Shown one piece after another: positions 1-7,329 of a stretch of DNA of 56,044 nt. A program made the translations under genes and the position numbers. The notes beneath the pieces are model-generated. The model was not told the DNA's origin. It worked only from the letters and a program-made list of their open reading frames with translations, and did no database searches. The first letter of the stretch is position 1. Every line of letters begins with the position of its first letter. The DNA is taken from contig NZ_GG695981.1 in NCBI RefSeq assembly GCF_000159955.1, forward strand, positions 23,048-79,091. Reading direction: 5' to 3'. This DNA comes from Paenibacillus sp. oral taxon 786 str. D14 (GTDB lineage: Bacteria > Bacillota > Bacilli > Paenibacillales > Paenibacillaceae).

Positions 1-143
1 AACATGTGTCCAATGTCCATAGCCATAGCGTGAGGTGATGTCTCTGATTTTATTCTTGAGGGATACCGTATTCTGTAAAATTGTGTTACGATAATTTCGA
101 TAATGACTATACCGATCATTACAGGTGAAGGAGAATTGTTCGC
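1..143. other. Upstream region of the YpuI-like gene
   Basis: No gene is visible in these 143 bases. The last part carries a good ribosome-binding site (GGTGAAGGAG, about 125-134) for the gene starting at 144. Several AT-rich promoter-like hexamers are present, for example TTGAGG at 56-61 and TAAAAT at 76-81. Their 14-bp spacing is too short for a confident sigma-A call. Confidence 0.4.
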
Positions 144-647
144 ATGCCACAAGCCAATAACATCAGGCAGCTGTGTGAAACCACTCGAGAGAAATTAAAA
201 CAAGCGGTGGAGAAGCTTGAAACGTTCTTGAACCAACATTCTCTGCCGCAGCTTATGGAAGGCCAAGACGAAGACAGAGTATTGTTTTACCAAGGATTTT
301 TGTCAGATCTGCGTCACCTGCTTGTGTTCAGTGAGGTTTGCTACGAGAAGCTGGGCGTTGCCCTCCGTCGCGGAACCTTTGACGACGAAGCTGCTGAGAA
401 AGTGCTATACCATGTGTACCATGACTGCGTTAATAACTTCTTCTATCCTAAAAATGAAAGCTATTCCGAAGATGGCAGATACGCTTATACCGGGCAGGAT
501 GCCATTCGATTCCGTAAGAAGCCGGTTCGCGCGGCGCGCGACATCGTGCTGGATATCACGGGGATTTTTGAGGAATTGCGGGACGATCTAAATTATTATG
601 AAAGCGATTATTTAACCCAATTACGATTAAACCGTTCCGCCAAATAA
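144..647 (+). CDS. YpuI-like protein (DUF3907)
   Basis: A 167-residue soluble protein rich in charged and helical segments, with no signal peptide or membrane segment. It opens with a helical stretch (REKLKQAVEKLETFL) and ends in a basic tail. The overall pattern matches the DUF3907/YpuI family of Bacillales, whose biochemical function is not known to me. A strong ribosome-binding site GGTGAAGGAG precedes the ATG by nine bases. A rho-independent terminator follows at 671-700, so the gene is probably monocistronic. The family assignment is from recall of sequence pattern; the coding call itself is secure because codon use and start signals are good over the full length. Confidence 0.8.
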   Translation: MPQANNIRQLCETTREKLKQAVEKLETFLNQHSLPQLMEGQDEDRVLFYQGFLSDLRHLLVFSEVCYEKLGVALRRGTFDDEAAEKVLYHVYHDCVNNFFYPKNESYSEDGRYAYTGQDAIRFRKKPVRAARDIVLDITGIFEELRDDLNYYESDYLTQLRLNRSAK

Positions 648-670
648 ATGATGGATGAAATGAAACGACA

Positions 671-700
671 AGATGCCGCGATCACGGCATCTTTTTATTT
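671..700 (+). terminator. Rho-independent terminator after YpuI-like gene
   Basis: The stem AGATGCCG (671-678) pairs with CGGCATCT (685-692) across a six-base loop, and a T-rich run (TTTTTATTTTT) follows. Confidence 0.85.
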
Positions 701-775
701 TTGGGAACGATTTGCTAATTGTGCGGCGCATAAGGGAATCAGGCCGGGGAGAAAATGATACGCGAGGTGATCAAT

Positions 776-1009
776 ATGCCAAATGGGGAAAAACCCATAG
801 TTAAATGTAGCGTATCCAACTGCACCTATTGGGGAGAGAAAAACGTGTGCAATGCCGACGTCATTATGATCGATGTCGATCAGCATGCGAAGAGCCGTTA
901 TTCGGCAGAGTTCGCCGGCGAAACGTTTGATACGGAACACCGAGATACCGCTTCATCGTCCGCTTCCACTTGCTGCCATACGTTTAAACCTAAGTCCAAA
1001 TCGTCGTAA
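776..1009 (+). CDS. DUF1540 small cysteine-rich protein
   Basis: A 77-residue protein with the cysteine pattern VKCSVSNCTYW near the start, a single Cys about residue 25 (NVCNAD) and a CCH triplet near the end. This is typical of DUF1540 proteins, thought to bind a metal. I chose the ATG at 776 because GAGGTGATC sits seven bases upstream; an in-frame ATG at 755 would put that ribosome-binding site inside the gene. It lies between the terminator at 671-700 and another small gene whose ribosome-binding site starts 15 bases after its stop, so the two may be co-transcribed. The function is not established; metal binding is inferred from the cysteines and histidine. Confidence 0.75.
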   Translation: MPNGEKPIVKCSVSNCTYWGEKNVCNADVIMIDVDQHAKSRYSAEFAGETFDTEHRDTASSSASTCCHTFKPKSKSS

Positions 1010-1038
1010 GGAAAACACATTTCAAGGAGGTGCTTCAG

Positions 1039-1449
1039 ATGACGGATACCAAAGCAGACAAACCCCACAAAAAATCGGCCGAAAAGAGCCGCACCGACTA
1101 TCCGCGTAAAGTAAATCGTGAGCACCGTGAGGAGTATGCGGCCGAGGTCACGCCGGCCGGGACGTTCAGCGGTAACGTGGTCCGCAGTGAAAGATCCGAA
1201 GAACCTCACGATGCCTCCCGGAACGAACTTGCGGATAACGCCAATACGGCGGGACGTACCGTAGGTTACGTCGGCGTTGGTTTAGGGATCGCCTCGTTGT
1301 TCTTATGGTCGATTATTCTAGGTCCGCTGGCTGCGGTTATGGGCTTCTATGCCTACAGCCAAGGCAACAAAACATCCGGAGCTTGGGCGATCGGCCTAGG
1401 GCTCGTATCCACGTTAAGCTACTTTGTACTGATGCCGTTTACCCGCTAA
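1039..1449 (+). CDS. Small membrane protein with DUF4190-like C-terminus
   Basis: A 136-residue protein. The first 75 residues are hydrophilic and charged (many K, R, E). The C-terminal 55 residues hold two hydrophobic helices around a GxxxGFYAYSQGNK turn, as in DUF4190-type membrane domains. The ATG at 1039 is eight bases after AAGGAGG (1024-1030); a GTG at 1030 overlaps the ribosome-binding site and is unlikely. It follows the DUF1540 gene by 29 bases and is closed by a terminator at 1504-1540. The role is unknown. The long disordered cytoplasmic head in front of two helices suggests a membrane anchor for something else, but this is a guess. Confidence 0.7.
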   Translation: MTDTKADKPHKKSAEKSRTDYPRKVNREHREEYAAEVTPAGTFSGNVVRSERSEEPHDASRNELADNANTAGRTVGYVGVGLGIASLFLWSIILGPLAAVMGFYAYSQGNKTSGAWAIGLGLVSTLSYFVLMPFTR

Positions 1450-1503
1450 CAGTCGTCCGATGGGGCTGCTGGTGGCGATGGAATCATGACCGTCATATCA
1501 ATC

Positions 1504-1540
1504 GGCTAACGTCATCTTTAGGGCGTTGGCCTTTTCTTTT
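1504..1540 (+). terminator. Probable rho-independent terminator
   Basis: GGCTAACG (1504-1511) pairs with CGTTGGCC (1524-1531) with one G-T wobble, followed by TTTTCTTTT. It closes the DUF1540/membrane-protein pair. Confidence 0.7.
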
Positions 1541-1636
1541 CTGCAGCTTTTATCGAAAAAGGGTGGTATGAGTCGCGGATTGCGTGTAAAATATAGGCAT
1601 TGAACTAGTTATTCCTCGATAAGGAGCTTATAACGC

Positions 1637-2404
1637 ATGCAAATCGATCCGCGAACGGTGGAACAGCTGATTCAGCTTCAGTCTTTAAACCCATTAAACT
1701 TGCAACAATCGTCATCTGAGCGGGTAACCGGTGATACGGACGGCTCGTTGTTTGATATATTGCTTCAGGAGTTGATGTTGGCGGAACAGGGCGAGAAATC
1801 GTCACCTGAGACCGAATCCAATGCCGATACTCAATCTTTGTTAGCGTCGCTTCAAGGGTATCTGTATTCTGCTGGTATTGACTCTGGGGAATCGTTGGAC
1901 GGAGTCTTCGCAGAGATGCTTCCCAATTACTTGACGGCCGCTGCGGCAGAGACGGTAGGGGATGTCCCGGGGCAGGAGTCGGAGGGTATAGCCGATTTGC
2001 AGTCTTTGATTGCCCAGGCTAGTGCGCGATATGGAGTGCCGGAAAGCCTGATCAAAGCGGTGATTGCCACGGAGTCGTCCTTTAATCCGCAGGCGGTATC
2101 GTCCGCCGGTGCCAAAGGTCTGATGCAGTTGATGGACGCTACGGCGAAAGGGCTGGGGGTCAGCGATCCGTTTGATCCGGCGCAGAATATCGACGGAGGC
2201 ACCAAATATTTGTCTTATCAAATCCACCGTTACGGCGGGGATATCAAAACGGCTCTTGCGGCCTACAATGCCGGACCGGGCAGACTGCAGCGGCTGGGAA
2301 TCAGCAACGATGAGCAACTGATGGAGAAGTTCCATTTGCTGCCGCAGGAGACGCAGGGCTATATTGCCAAGATTATGCGAGCGCAAGCGAAATACGAGGC
2401 TTAA
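1637..2404 (+). CDS. Lytic transglycosylase (SLT domain)
   Basis: A 255-residue protein whose C-terminal half (about 125-250) is a goose-lysozyme-like SLT domain. It shows the catalytic glutamate E146 in ATESSFNPQAVS, then AGAKGLMQLM and the YNAGPGRL motif. Enzymes of this family cleave the MurNAc-GlcNAc bond of peptidoglycan with formation of 1,6-anhydroMurNAc. The first 120 residues are low-complexity and acidic. No signal peptide or membrane helix is visible at the N-terminus (it begins MQIDPRTVEQL), which is odd for an enzyme that must reach the wall. The start has AAGGAGC nearby (1621-1627). It is followed by a very stable hairpin at 2437-2506 that also leads into the cysteine desulfurase gene. 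Related Bacillus proteins (CwlQ/YjbJ) are a likely comparison. Confidence 0.85.
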   Translation: MQIDPRTVEQLIQLQSLNPLNLQQSSSERVTGDTDGSLFDILLQELMLAEQGEKSSPETESNADTQSLLASLQGYLYSAGIDSGESLDGVFAEMLPNYLTAAAAETVGDVPGQESEGIADLQSLIAQASARYGVPESLIKAVIATESSFNPQAVSSAGAKGLMQLMDATAKGLGVSDPFDPAQNIDGGTKYLSYQIHRYGGDIKTALAAYNAGPGRLQRLGISNDEQLMEKFHLLPQETQGYIAKIMRAQAKYEA

Positions 2405-2436
2405 TTGGTTATAAAAATTGAGTAGTACATGATTCG

Positions 2437-2506
2437 AAAGATCAAAGGGAAAACGCTCCGATCGCGGTGATTTCGGGTATACGCGTTTTTCATTTGATCT
2501 TTTTTG
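2437..2506 (+). terminator. Terminator-like hairpin in the leader of the cysteine desulfurase-thiI operon
   Basis: AAAGATCAAA (2437-2446) pairs perfectly with TTTGATCTTT (2493-2502). Inside it AAAACGC (2450-2456) pairs with GCGTTTT (2483-2489), and a T run continues to 2505. It could simply end the transglycosylase transcript. However, only 17 bases separate the T run from the next start codon at 2524, leaving no room for a downstream promoter. Readthrough or attenuation is therefore likely. Confidence 0.7.
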
Positions 2507-2523
2507 AGATGAAGGTGAAAATA

Positions 2524-3663
2524 ATGATCTATTTCGACCATGCGGCGACGACCCCGCCCTACGAGGACGTCACCAAGACTGTTGCAGAAGTTATGGCACG
2601 GCACTATGGGAACCCGTCTTCGTTACACCGGCTGGGCGAAGAGAGTGCGAAGCTGCTGGACAAAGCGAGAGAGGTAAGCGCCGCTGCTCTGGGAGTTCAG
2701 TCGCGGGAAATCGTGTTTACCGGCGGGGCGACAGAAAGCAACAATATGGCCATTAAAGGGGTCGCCCTTCAGTTTACTGAGCGGGGCAAGCATTTGATCA
2801 CGACGGCAACGGAGCATCCCTCCGTGTTCGAGAGTGTCAAGCAGTTGGCCACTTGGGGCTGGGAGACGACCATTCTTCCGGTTGACGAGGATGGAGGCGT
2901 GACTGTCGAACAGGTGCGGGAAGCGTTGCGTCCAGACACCGTACTGGTGTCGGTCATGCATGTCAACAATGAAACCGGGACCGTACAGCCGGTGGGGGAA
3001 ATCGGCCGGATGCTTAAAGCGGTTGCGCCTCGGGTGCTGTTCCATGTGGACGGCGTTCAGGGCTTTGGAAAGCTGCCCTTGTCCTTGGCTGACAGCGGAA
3101 TTGATTTATACAGCCTGTCTGCGCACAAACTAAGAGGACCCAAAGGAGTTGGTCTGCTGTACGTCCGTGAGGGGCTCCGGCTTGCGCCGCTGCTGGCAGG
3201 CGGCGGACAGGAGGGGGGCTACCGTTCAGGTACGGAGAACATCCCTTATATCGTGGCTTTCGCCAAGGCGTTGCGTCTGGCGAAGGAAGGCCGCGAGACT
3301 CGGGCAGCCAAGCTGTATGGCTTACGTGAGCGTCTAATGCATGGGCTTGCAGAGCTGCCAGAGCTGACGATCAATTCCCCGGCGCAAGGAGCGCCGCACA
3401 TCGTGCATTTTTCTTATCCGGGGATGAAAGCCGAAGCGTTGCTGCACATGCTGGAGGAAGAAGGATTTTTCGTATCCACCCGCTCGGCTTGTTCTTCCAA
3501 GCGAAGTGAACCGAGCCGCATCCTGCTGGCCATGGGCAAATCCAAGGAAGTGGCCTCGTCCGGCATTCGGATCAGTCTGGGCGAAGAACATGAAGAACGA
3601 GACATTGACGCCCTGCTCGCCGCGTTAAAGCAATGTGTTAAGCGGCTGCAGGTTTTACGATAG
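2524..3663 (+). CDS. nifZ: Cysteine desulfurase (NifS/IscS class), partner of ThiI
   Basis: A 379-residue PLP enzyme of the class V aminotransferase fold that takes sulfur from cysteine as a protein persulfide. The PLP lysine is K202 in SLSAHKLRGPKG. The catalytic cysteine is C323 in RSACSSKRSEPS. The N-terminus IYFDHAATTPP is typical. The ATG at 2524 is preceded by AAGGTGA; an upstream in-frame start at 2467 lies inside the leader hairpin and is unlikely. It sits 15 bases before thiI, as nifZ does in B. subtilis, so its persulfide is probably handed to ThiI for tRNA 4-thiouridine. This replaces the rhodanese domain that Gram-negative ThiI carries. Expression is probably influenced by the hairpin at 2437-2506. 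Confidence 0.93.
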   Translation: MIYFDHAATTPPYEDVTKTVAEVMARHYGNPSSLHRLGEESAKLLDKAREVSAAALGVQSREIVFTGGATESNNMAIKGVALQFTERGKHLITTATEHPSVFESVKQLATWGWETTILPVDEDGGVTVEQVREALRPDTVLVSVMHVNNETGTVQPVGEIGRMLKAVAPRVLFHVDGVQGFGKLPLSLADSGIDLYSLSAHKLRGPKGVGLLYVREGLRLAPLLAGGGQEGGYRSGTENIPYIVAFAKALRLAKEGRETRAAKLYGLRERLMHGLAELPELTINSPAQGAPHIVHFSYPGMKAEALLHMLEEEGFFVSTRSACSSKRSEPSRILLAMGKSKEVASSGIRISLGEEHEERDIDALLAALKQCVKRLQVLR

Positions 3664-3678
3664 GAGAGAAATGTTAAA

Positions 3679-4911
3679 ATGGAATATGATATGCTGCTGC
3701 TCCGTTTTGGAGAAATTACCCTCAAGGGGCGAAACCGCTCGCGCTTCGAGAAAGTGATCCACAACCATGTCAAAGCGCTGATGCATGACTTCCCCCGGGC
3801 GGAAGTCATCAAAGAATACGGAAGAATCTTTATTGCCATAAACGGAGAGCCGCTTGAACCGATGATCGCGGCGCTGAAGAACGTGTTTGGCGTCACTTCG
3901 ATGTCTCCCATCAAGGTTGTACCGTCCCGTCTGGAGGATATCCTTCAGACCGCGGTCGATTTCATTAAGGAGCTGGGGCCAGCCCCGGGAACGAAGTTTA
4001 AAGTTACCGCCCGCCGGATATGGAAGCCGTTCCCCCACTCGTCGCAGGAAATGAACAAGCTGGTCAGCAACCCGATCCTGAACGCCTGCCCCGAGCTTCG
4101 GGTGGATGTCCATCATCCTGAACTGGAGCTGCGCGTAGAGATTCGGGAGCAGGGCACGTATCTGTTCTGCGAAGTGATACCGGGAGCGGGAGGGTTCCCG
4201 CTCGGTTCAAACGGCAAAGCCATGCTGCTGTTGTCCGGAGGGATCGACAGCCCTGTTGCCGGTTGGTCGGCGCTGCGGCGCGGATTGGAAATCGAATGCG
4301 TTCATTTCCACAGCTATCCATTTACCAGTAAAAAAGCGGAGCAAAAGGTCATTGATTTAGCCAACGTGTTAGCTCAATATTCCGGCTTCATCAAGCTGCA
4401 CCTTGTGCCGTTTACCGAAATTCAAACCAAGCTGGCACAGACTGGTCAGGATAACTTGATCATCACGATGATGCGAAGAGCGATGCTGCGCATTGCCACG
4501 AAGCTGGCGGAACGGAATGGCGCCTTGGCTCTAGTCACCGGAGACAGCTTGGGCCAGGTAGCCAGCCAAACGTTGTCCAGCATGAATGCGATCGGACGCG
4601 TAACCAATCTCCCGATCCTGCGGCCTTTGGTGATGACCGACAAGGTGGATATCATTGCGATGGCGCAGCAGATTGGCACGTACGACTTGTCGATTTTGCC
4701 TTATGAAGATTGTTGCACGTTATTTGTTCCGAAATCTCCAGCAACCAACCCGAATCTGAGGGTCCTGGAGAACGTTGAGCGTTCGTTGGAGAATTTGGAT
4801 GAGATGATTGACAAAGCCGTAGAGGATACGGAAACGATCTTTATCCGCCCCGGGCGCAGCATCAAGCGACGGGATAACGCGGACAACGTCGTTCAGGAAA
4901 GTTGGTTCTAA
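3679..4911 (+). CDS. thiI: tRNA 4-thiouridine sulfurtransferase
   Basis: A 410-residue ThiI. The order is a short N-terminal ferredoxin-like region, a THUMP RNA-binding domain (about 60-165), and a PP-loop ATPase with the motif LLSGGIDSPVAGW (about 183-195) that adenylates U8 of tRNA. A C-terminal segment contains EDCCTLFVPKSP, with C345/C346. It lacks the C-terminal rhodanese domain of the E. coli enzyme, which fits supply of sulfur by the adjacent cysteine desulfurase. The ATG is preceded by AGGAGAG. A strong terminator follows at 4922-4970. Confidence 0.95.
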   Translation: MEYDMLLLRFGEITLKGRNRSRFEKVIHNHVKALMHDFPRAEVIKEYGRIFIAINGEPLEPMIAALKNVFGVTSMSPIKVVPSRLEDILQTAVDFIKELGPAPGTKFKVTARRIWKPFPHSSQEMNKLVSNPILNACPELRVDVHHPELELRVEIREQGTYLFCEVIPGAGGFPLGSNGKAMLLLSGGIDSPVAGWSALRRGLEIECVHFHSYPFTSKKAEQKVIDLANVLAQYSGFIKLHLVPFTEIQTKLAQTGQDNLIITMMRRAMLRIATKLAERNGALALVTGDSLGQVASQTLSSMNAIGRVTNLPILRPLVMTDKVDIIAMAQQIGTYDLSILPYEDCCTLFVPKSPATNPNLRVLENVERSLENLDEMIDKAVEDTETIFIRPGRSIKRRDNADNVVQESWF

Positions 4912-4921
4912 CCCTAAAGAG

Positions 4922-4970
4922 AAAACCCGCCCGGGCCAAATCAAATGGCCGCATGCGGGTTTTGCTTTTT
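4922..4970. terminator. Bidirectional rho-independent terminator between thiI and TerC gene
   Basis: AAAACCCGC (4922-4930) pairs with GCGGGTTTT (4955-4963), with an inner GGCC/GGCC stem. T runs occur on both strands, so it can serve the convergent genes on each side. The end of the minus-strand TerC gene lies next to it. Confidence 0.85.
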
Positions 4971-4971
4971 T

Positions 4972-5676
4972 CTACCGGGTTGCCGGATGGGTCTGAGCTC
5001 CTTCGGTTTCTTTGCGCTGCTGGCGCTTCTTCATGTAACCCGCCAACAGCACGCCGGCGATCACAATGGCGATCAGCAGATAACGAAGAGACGGGTTCTC
5101 CTCGAAGAAATGCGCGAAATGGCGTTCCTCCGTAATCATATTGGCGGCTGTGTAGGCAAGTACTGCAGCGCCAAGATATGCGATCCAAGGGAACTTGTCC
5201 AACAGTTTAATAAACAAGGTACTACCCCAAACAACGATCGGGACGCTGATCAGCAGGCCGATCACCACCAGCACCATGTGCTGCTTGGACGCCCCCGCTA
5301 CGGCGATGACATTGTCGAGTCCCATGGCGGCGTCGGCAATGATAATCGTACGGATCGCCGGCCATAGCTTATCCTTCGCTTCGATGTTGTCATGGCCGCC
5401 TTCATCCGCCAGCACCTTGTAGGCGATAAAGACCAGCATCAATCCGCCTACCGCCAGCAGCCAGGGGATTTGCAACAGCCATACGACGATCAGCGTTGCG
5501 GCGATCCTTAGTACCACGGCACCGATGGTACCGTATAAAATGGCTTTCTTCTGGACCGAGTGGGGCAGTTTTCTTGCCGCCATCCCGATGACGATTGCAT
5601 TATCACCCGCCAAAATGAGATCGATAAAAATGATATTGATCAGGGCGAGAAAAAAAGCAGCGCTAAATAAGTCCAC
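4972..5676 (-). CDS. TerC-family integral membrane protein
   Basis: A 234-residue membrane protein with about seven hydrophobic helices. It has the family's paired acidic motifs: LAGDNAIVIGMA near residue 22 and ADAAMGLDNVIAVAG near residue 112. These acidic residues sit inside helices and are thought to bind metal ions. B. subtilis relatives (YkoY/MeeY, YceF/MeeF) have been linked to manganese export and metalation of secreted enzymes. The tail is basic (MKKRQQRKET). It is divergent from a second TerC gene at 5808, with 131 bases between. No yybP-ykoY manganese riboswitch could be recognised upstream. Confidence 0.88.
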   Translation of the reverse strand: MDLFSAAFFLALINIIFIDLILAGDNAIVIGMAARKLPHSVQKKAILYGTIGAVVLRIAATLIVVWLLQIPWLLAVGGLMLVFIAYKVLADEGGHDNIEAKDKLWPAIRTIIIADAAMGLDNVIAVAGASKQHMVLVVIGLLISVPIVVWGSTLFIKLLDKFPWIAYLGAAVLAYTAANMITEERHFAHFFEENPSLRYLLIAIVIAGVLLAGYMKKRQQRKETEGAQTHPATR

Positions 5677-5697
5677 GTTATGTCACTTCCTCTATAG

Positions 5698-5709
5698 ACG
5701 TATATACGT
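5698..5709. promoter_or_regulatory. Perfect palindrome between divergent TerC genes
   Basis: ACGTATATACGT is a perfect 12-bp palindrome, 22 bases upstream of the minus-strand TerC start. Its position suggests an operator or promoter element, but no known regulator site is recognised. Confidence 0.3.
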
Positions 5710-5772
5710 ATTAAATCTCTAAAAGGATTCATTTGTCCAGAGTTGTTTTTTAAAGTGGCATAGCTTGGCTAC

Positions 5773-5803
5773 ATCCCTCATACAAGTTGTAGGGGGGAGG
5801 GAT
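5773..5803 (+). promoter_or_regulatory. Possible RBS-sequestering hairpin upstream of second TerC gene
   Basis: ATCCCTC (5773-5779) can pair with GAGGGAT (5797-5803), which overlaps the ribosome-binding site GGGGGGAGGG of the gene starting at 5808. The loop contains TACAAGTTGTA, an 11-bp odd palindrome. Either translation control by RNA folding or a protein operator would fit. Confidence 0.35.
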
Positions 5804-5807
5804 AAGC

Positions 5808-6467
5808 TTGGAACATTTGCTGCTGTTATCGGAAATATTAATCATCAATCTCGTACTCAGCGGCGATAACGCCGTTGTTATAGCTATGGCGAGCAAGAAT
5901 TTGCCGCTTAAACAACGTAAGCGGGCGGTATGGTGGGGAGCGCTGGGAGCCGTACTGCTGCGCTGCGTCTTGACCTGGGTAGCCGTGTTACTGTTGAAAA
6001 TCCCGTTTATTCATGCGGCAGGCGGCGTACTGCTGGCTGCTATTGCCGTAAAGCTGCTGCTGCCGCAGGAGGAACACTCCCGCGTGGCGGGCGCAAGCTC
6101 ATTGTGGAAGGCGGTGCAGACGATTCTTGCCGCCGATTTTATTATGAGCTTGGATAATGTACTGGCGATCGCCGCGCTGGCAGAGGGCGATGTGTCGATT
6201 CTTGTGATCGGGATCGCCATCAGCATTCCGATCGTGGTCTGGGGCAGCAACCTGATCGCCGATTGGCTGCAGCGTCTGCCGCTCCTCGTTTATGCCGGTG
6301 CAGGCATCCTCGGATACACTGCCGGAGAAATGCTGCTGCAGGATCCGCAGCTTGGACCGGCGCTTGCGGCGGCCGCTCCCGCATTGGCACGAGTCGTACC
6401 GGCGGGAACCGCCGCGGTCGTTATTATGTTCGGCTGGCTGCGAAAATGTAACGCCGGGCGCGGTTAA
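5808..6467 (+). CDS. TerC-family integral membrane protein (YjbE-like)
   Basis: A 219-residue protein with about seven hydrophobic helices and the TerC acidic motifs LSGDNAVVIAMAS (about residue 18) and FIMSLDNVLAIAALAEGD (about residue 107). The predicted role is metal ion (probably manganese) handling at the membrane, as for the divergent neighbour. The two are paralogues rather than copies, with clearly different sequence. The start is TTG at 5808 with a very strong ribosome-binding site (GGGGGGAGGG). No better in-frame ATG exists near the start. Confidence 0.88.
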   Translation: MEHLLLLSEILIINLVLSGDNAVVIAMASKNLPLKQRKRAVWWGALGAVLLRCVLTWVAVLLLKIPFIHAAGGVLLAAIAVKLLLPQEEHSRVAGASSLWKAVQTILAADFIMSLDNVLAIAALAEGDVSILVIGIAISIPIVVWGSNLIADWLQRLPLLVYAGAGILGYTAGEMLLQDPQLGPALAAAAPALARVVPAGTAAVVIMFGWLRKCNAGRG

Positions 6468-6623
6468 CCGCACTCAGCAGTTCCATCCACACCATCCGAA
6501 AAAAACATCAGGCCCCCGCCTTAGGCCGAGTGGTTTTTTGGGCAGAATTCATATAAACTGGAAGTGAAGGGGATGTCGTAATTTGCAACGTCTTGTCCCT
6601 CATTGTCTTCTGGAAGGTGTGTG

Positions 6624-7124
6624 ATGGATATGTCCGACAACAACAAACTCATGACAGGCGTCTTGATCCTCGCTGCCGGAGTGATTATCCTGCTCGGTAA
6701 ATTAGGGTTTTTCAGCTTTCTTGGAAGAGCGCTTTGGCCGCTGCTGCTGCTGATCCCTGGGATCTTGCTTCACGTATGGCATTTCTGGCGGAAAGGCCCT
6801 GCGGAACTGCTGCTTCCCGGAGCCATTCTGGTCGTATACAGCCTCGTATTTTTTACCGGGGTCATCGGCGGATGGCAAACATTGAAATACACCTGGCCGA
6901 TCTTCTTCCTAGGCGTTGCCGTCGGTTTGTTTGAATATGGTTATTTCGCGCCTCAGCGCCAGAACGGAATATTCATCGCCGCCATGATATTGGGAGCGAT
7001 ATCACTGCTCTTGCTTGGCTGGACGTTGTTTGCTTCGACGATCGTTTATTTCTTAGCTATTGTTCTGATCGTTGCCGGGATTTGGTTGATCGCTGGCCGG
7101 GGCAACCGCCGGAGATCTTGGTGA
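6624..7124 (+). CDS. Membrane protein with LiaI/LiaF-like transmembrane region
   Basis: A 166-residue protein with four to five hydrophobic helices and almost no soluble part, ending in a basic tail (RGNRRRSW). The opening NKLMTGVLILAAGVIILLGK followed by LWPLLLLIPGILL resembles the LiaI/LiaF-like transmembrane region (DUF5668) found in cell-envelope stress proteins. The ATG at 6624 has GGAAGG six bases upstream; an ATG at 6630 is also possible. It stands alone before the typA promoter. The function is unknown, and a role in envelope stress would be inference only. Confidence 0.75.
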   Translation: MDMSDNNKLMTGVLILAAGVIILLGKLGFFSFLGRALWPLLLLIPGILLHVWHFWRKGPAELLLPGAILVVYSLVFFTGVIGGWQTLKYTWPIFFLGVAVGLFEYGYFAPQRQNGIFIAAMILGAISLLLLGWTLFASTIVYFLAIVLIVAGIWLIAGRGNRRRSW

Positions 7125-7140
7125 GTCACAGGGATAGTTC

Positions 7141-7168
7141 TTGAAAATTTCAAGATTTCACGTATAAT
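7141..7168 (+). promoter_or_regulatory. Sigma-A-type promoter of typA
   Basis: TTGAAA (7141-7146) and TATAAT (7163-7168) are separated by 16 bp. The expected transcript would start near 7175, giving a leader of about 155 nt before typA. Confidence 0.7.
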
Positions 7169-7182
7169 ATAAGGGATATGTC

Positions 7183-7214
7183 AAGCGTCGGCATTTAAGT
7201 CGACGCTTTGTTTT
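7183..7214 (+). terminator. Terminator-like hairpin in the typA leader
   Basis: AAGCGTCG (7183-7190) pairs perfectly with CGACGCTT (7201-7208), followed by TGTTTTG. It lies immediately downstream of the predicted transcription start and more than 110 bases before the typA start codon. An attenuator or a short leader RNA is possible. The T run is interrupted, so termination may be partial. Confidence 0.5.
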
Positions 7215-7329
7215 GTGGTGGATGAGGCTGCACTTGGTCTTGTAAACTAATTCCTGTTCGAAGTGCAAATTGTATTTTATAAAACCATCTCAATAATCTA
7301 TAGAGACGAAAGGATCTGGAGACAAACCT

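Noticed and set aside
5677..5807. yybP-ykoY manganese riboswitch expected before TerC genes
   Set aside because: The conserved loop sequences of that riboswitch could not be found on either strand; the gap is also short for a full riboswitch.
6480..6545. Terminator after the second TerC gene
   Set aside because: CCGAAAAAAAC and GTTTTTTGGG are complementary around a GC-rich loop, but the stem is mostly A-T and mismatched; too weak for a confident call.
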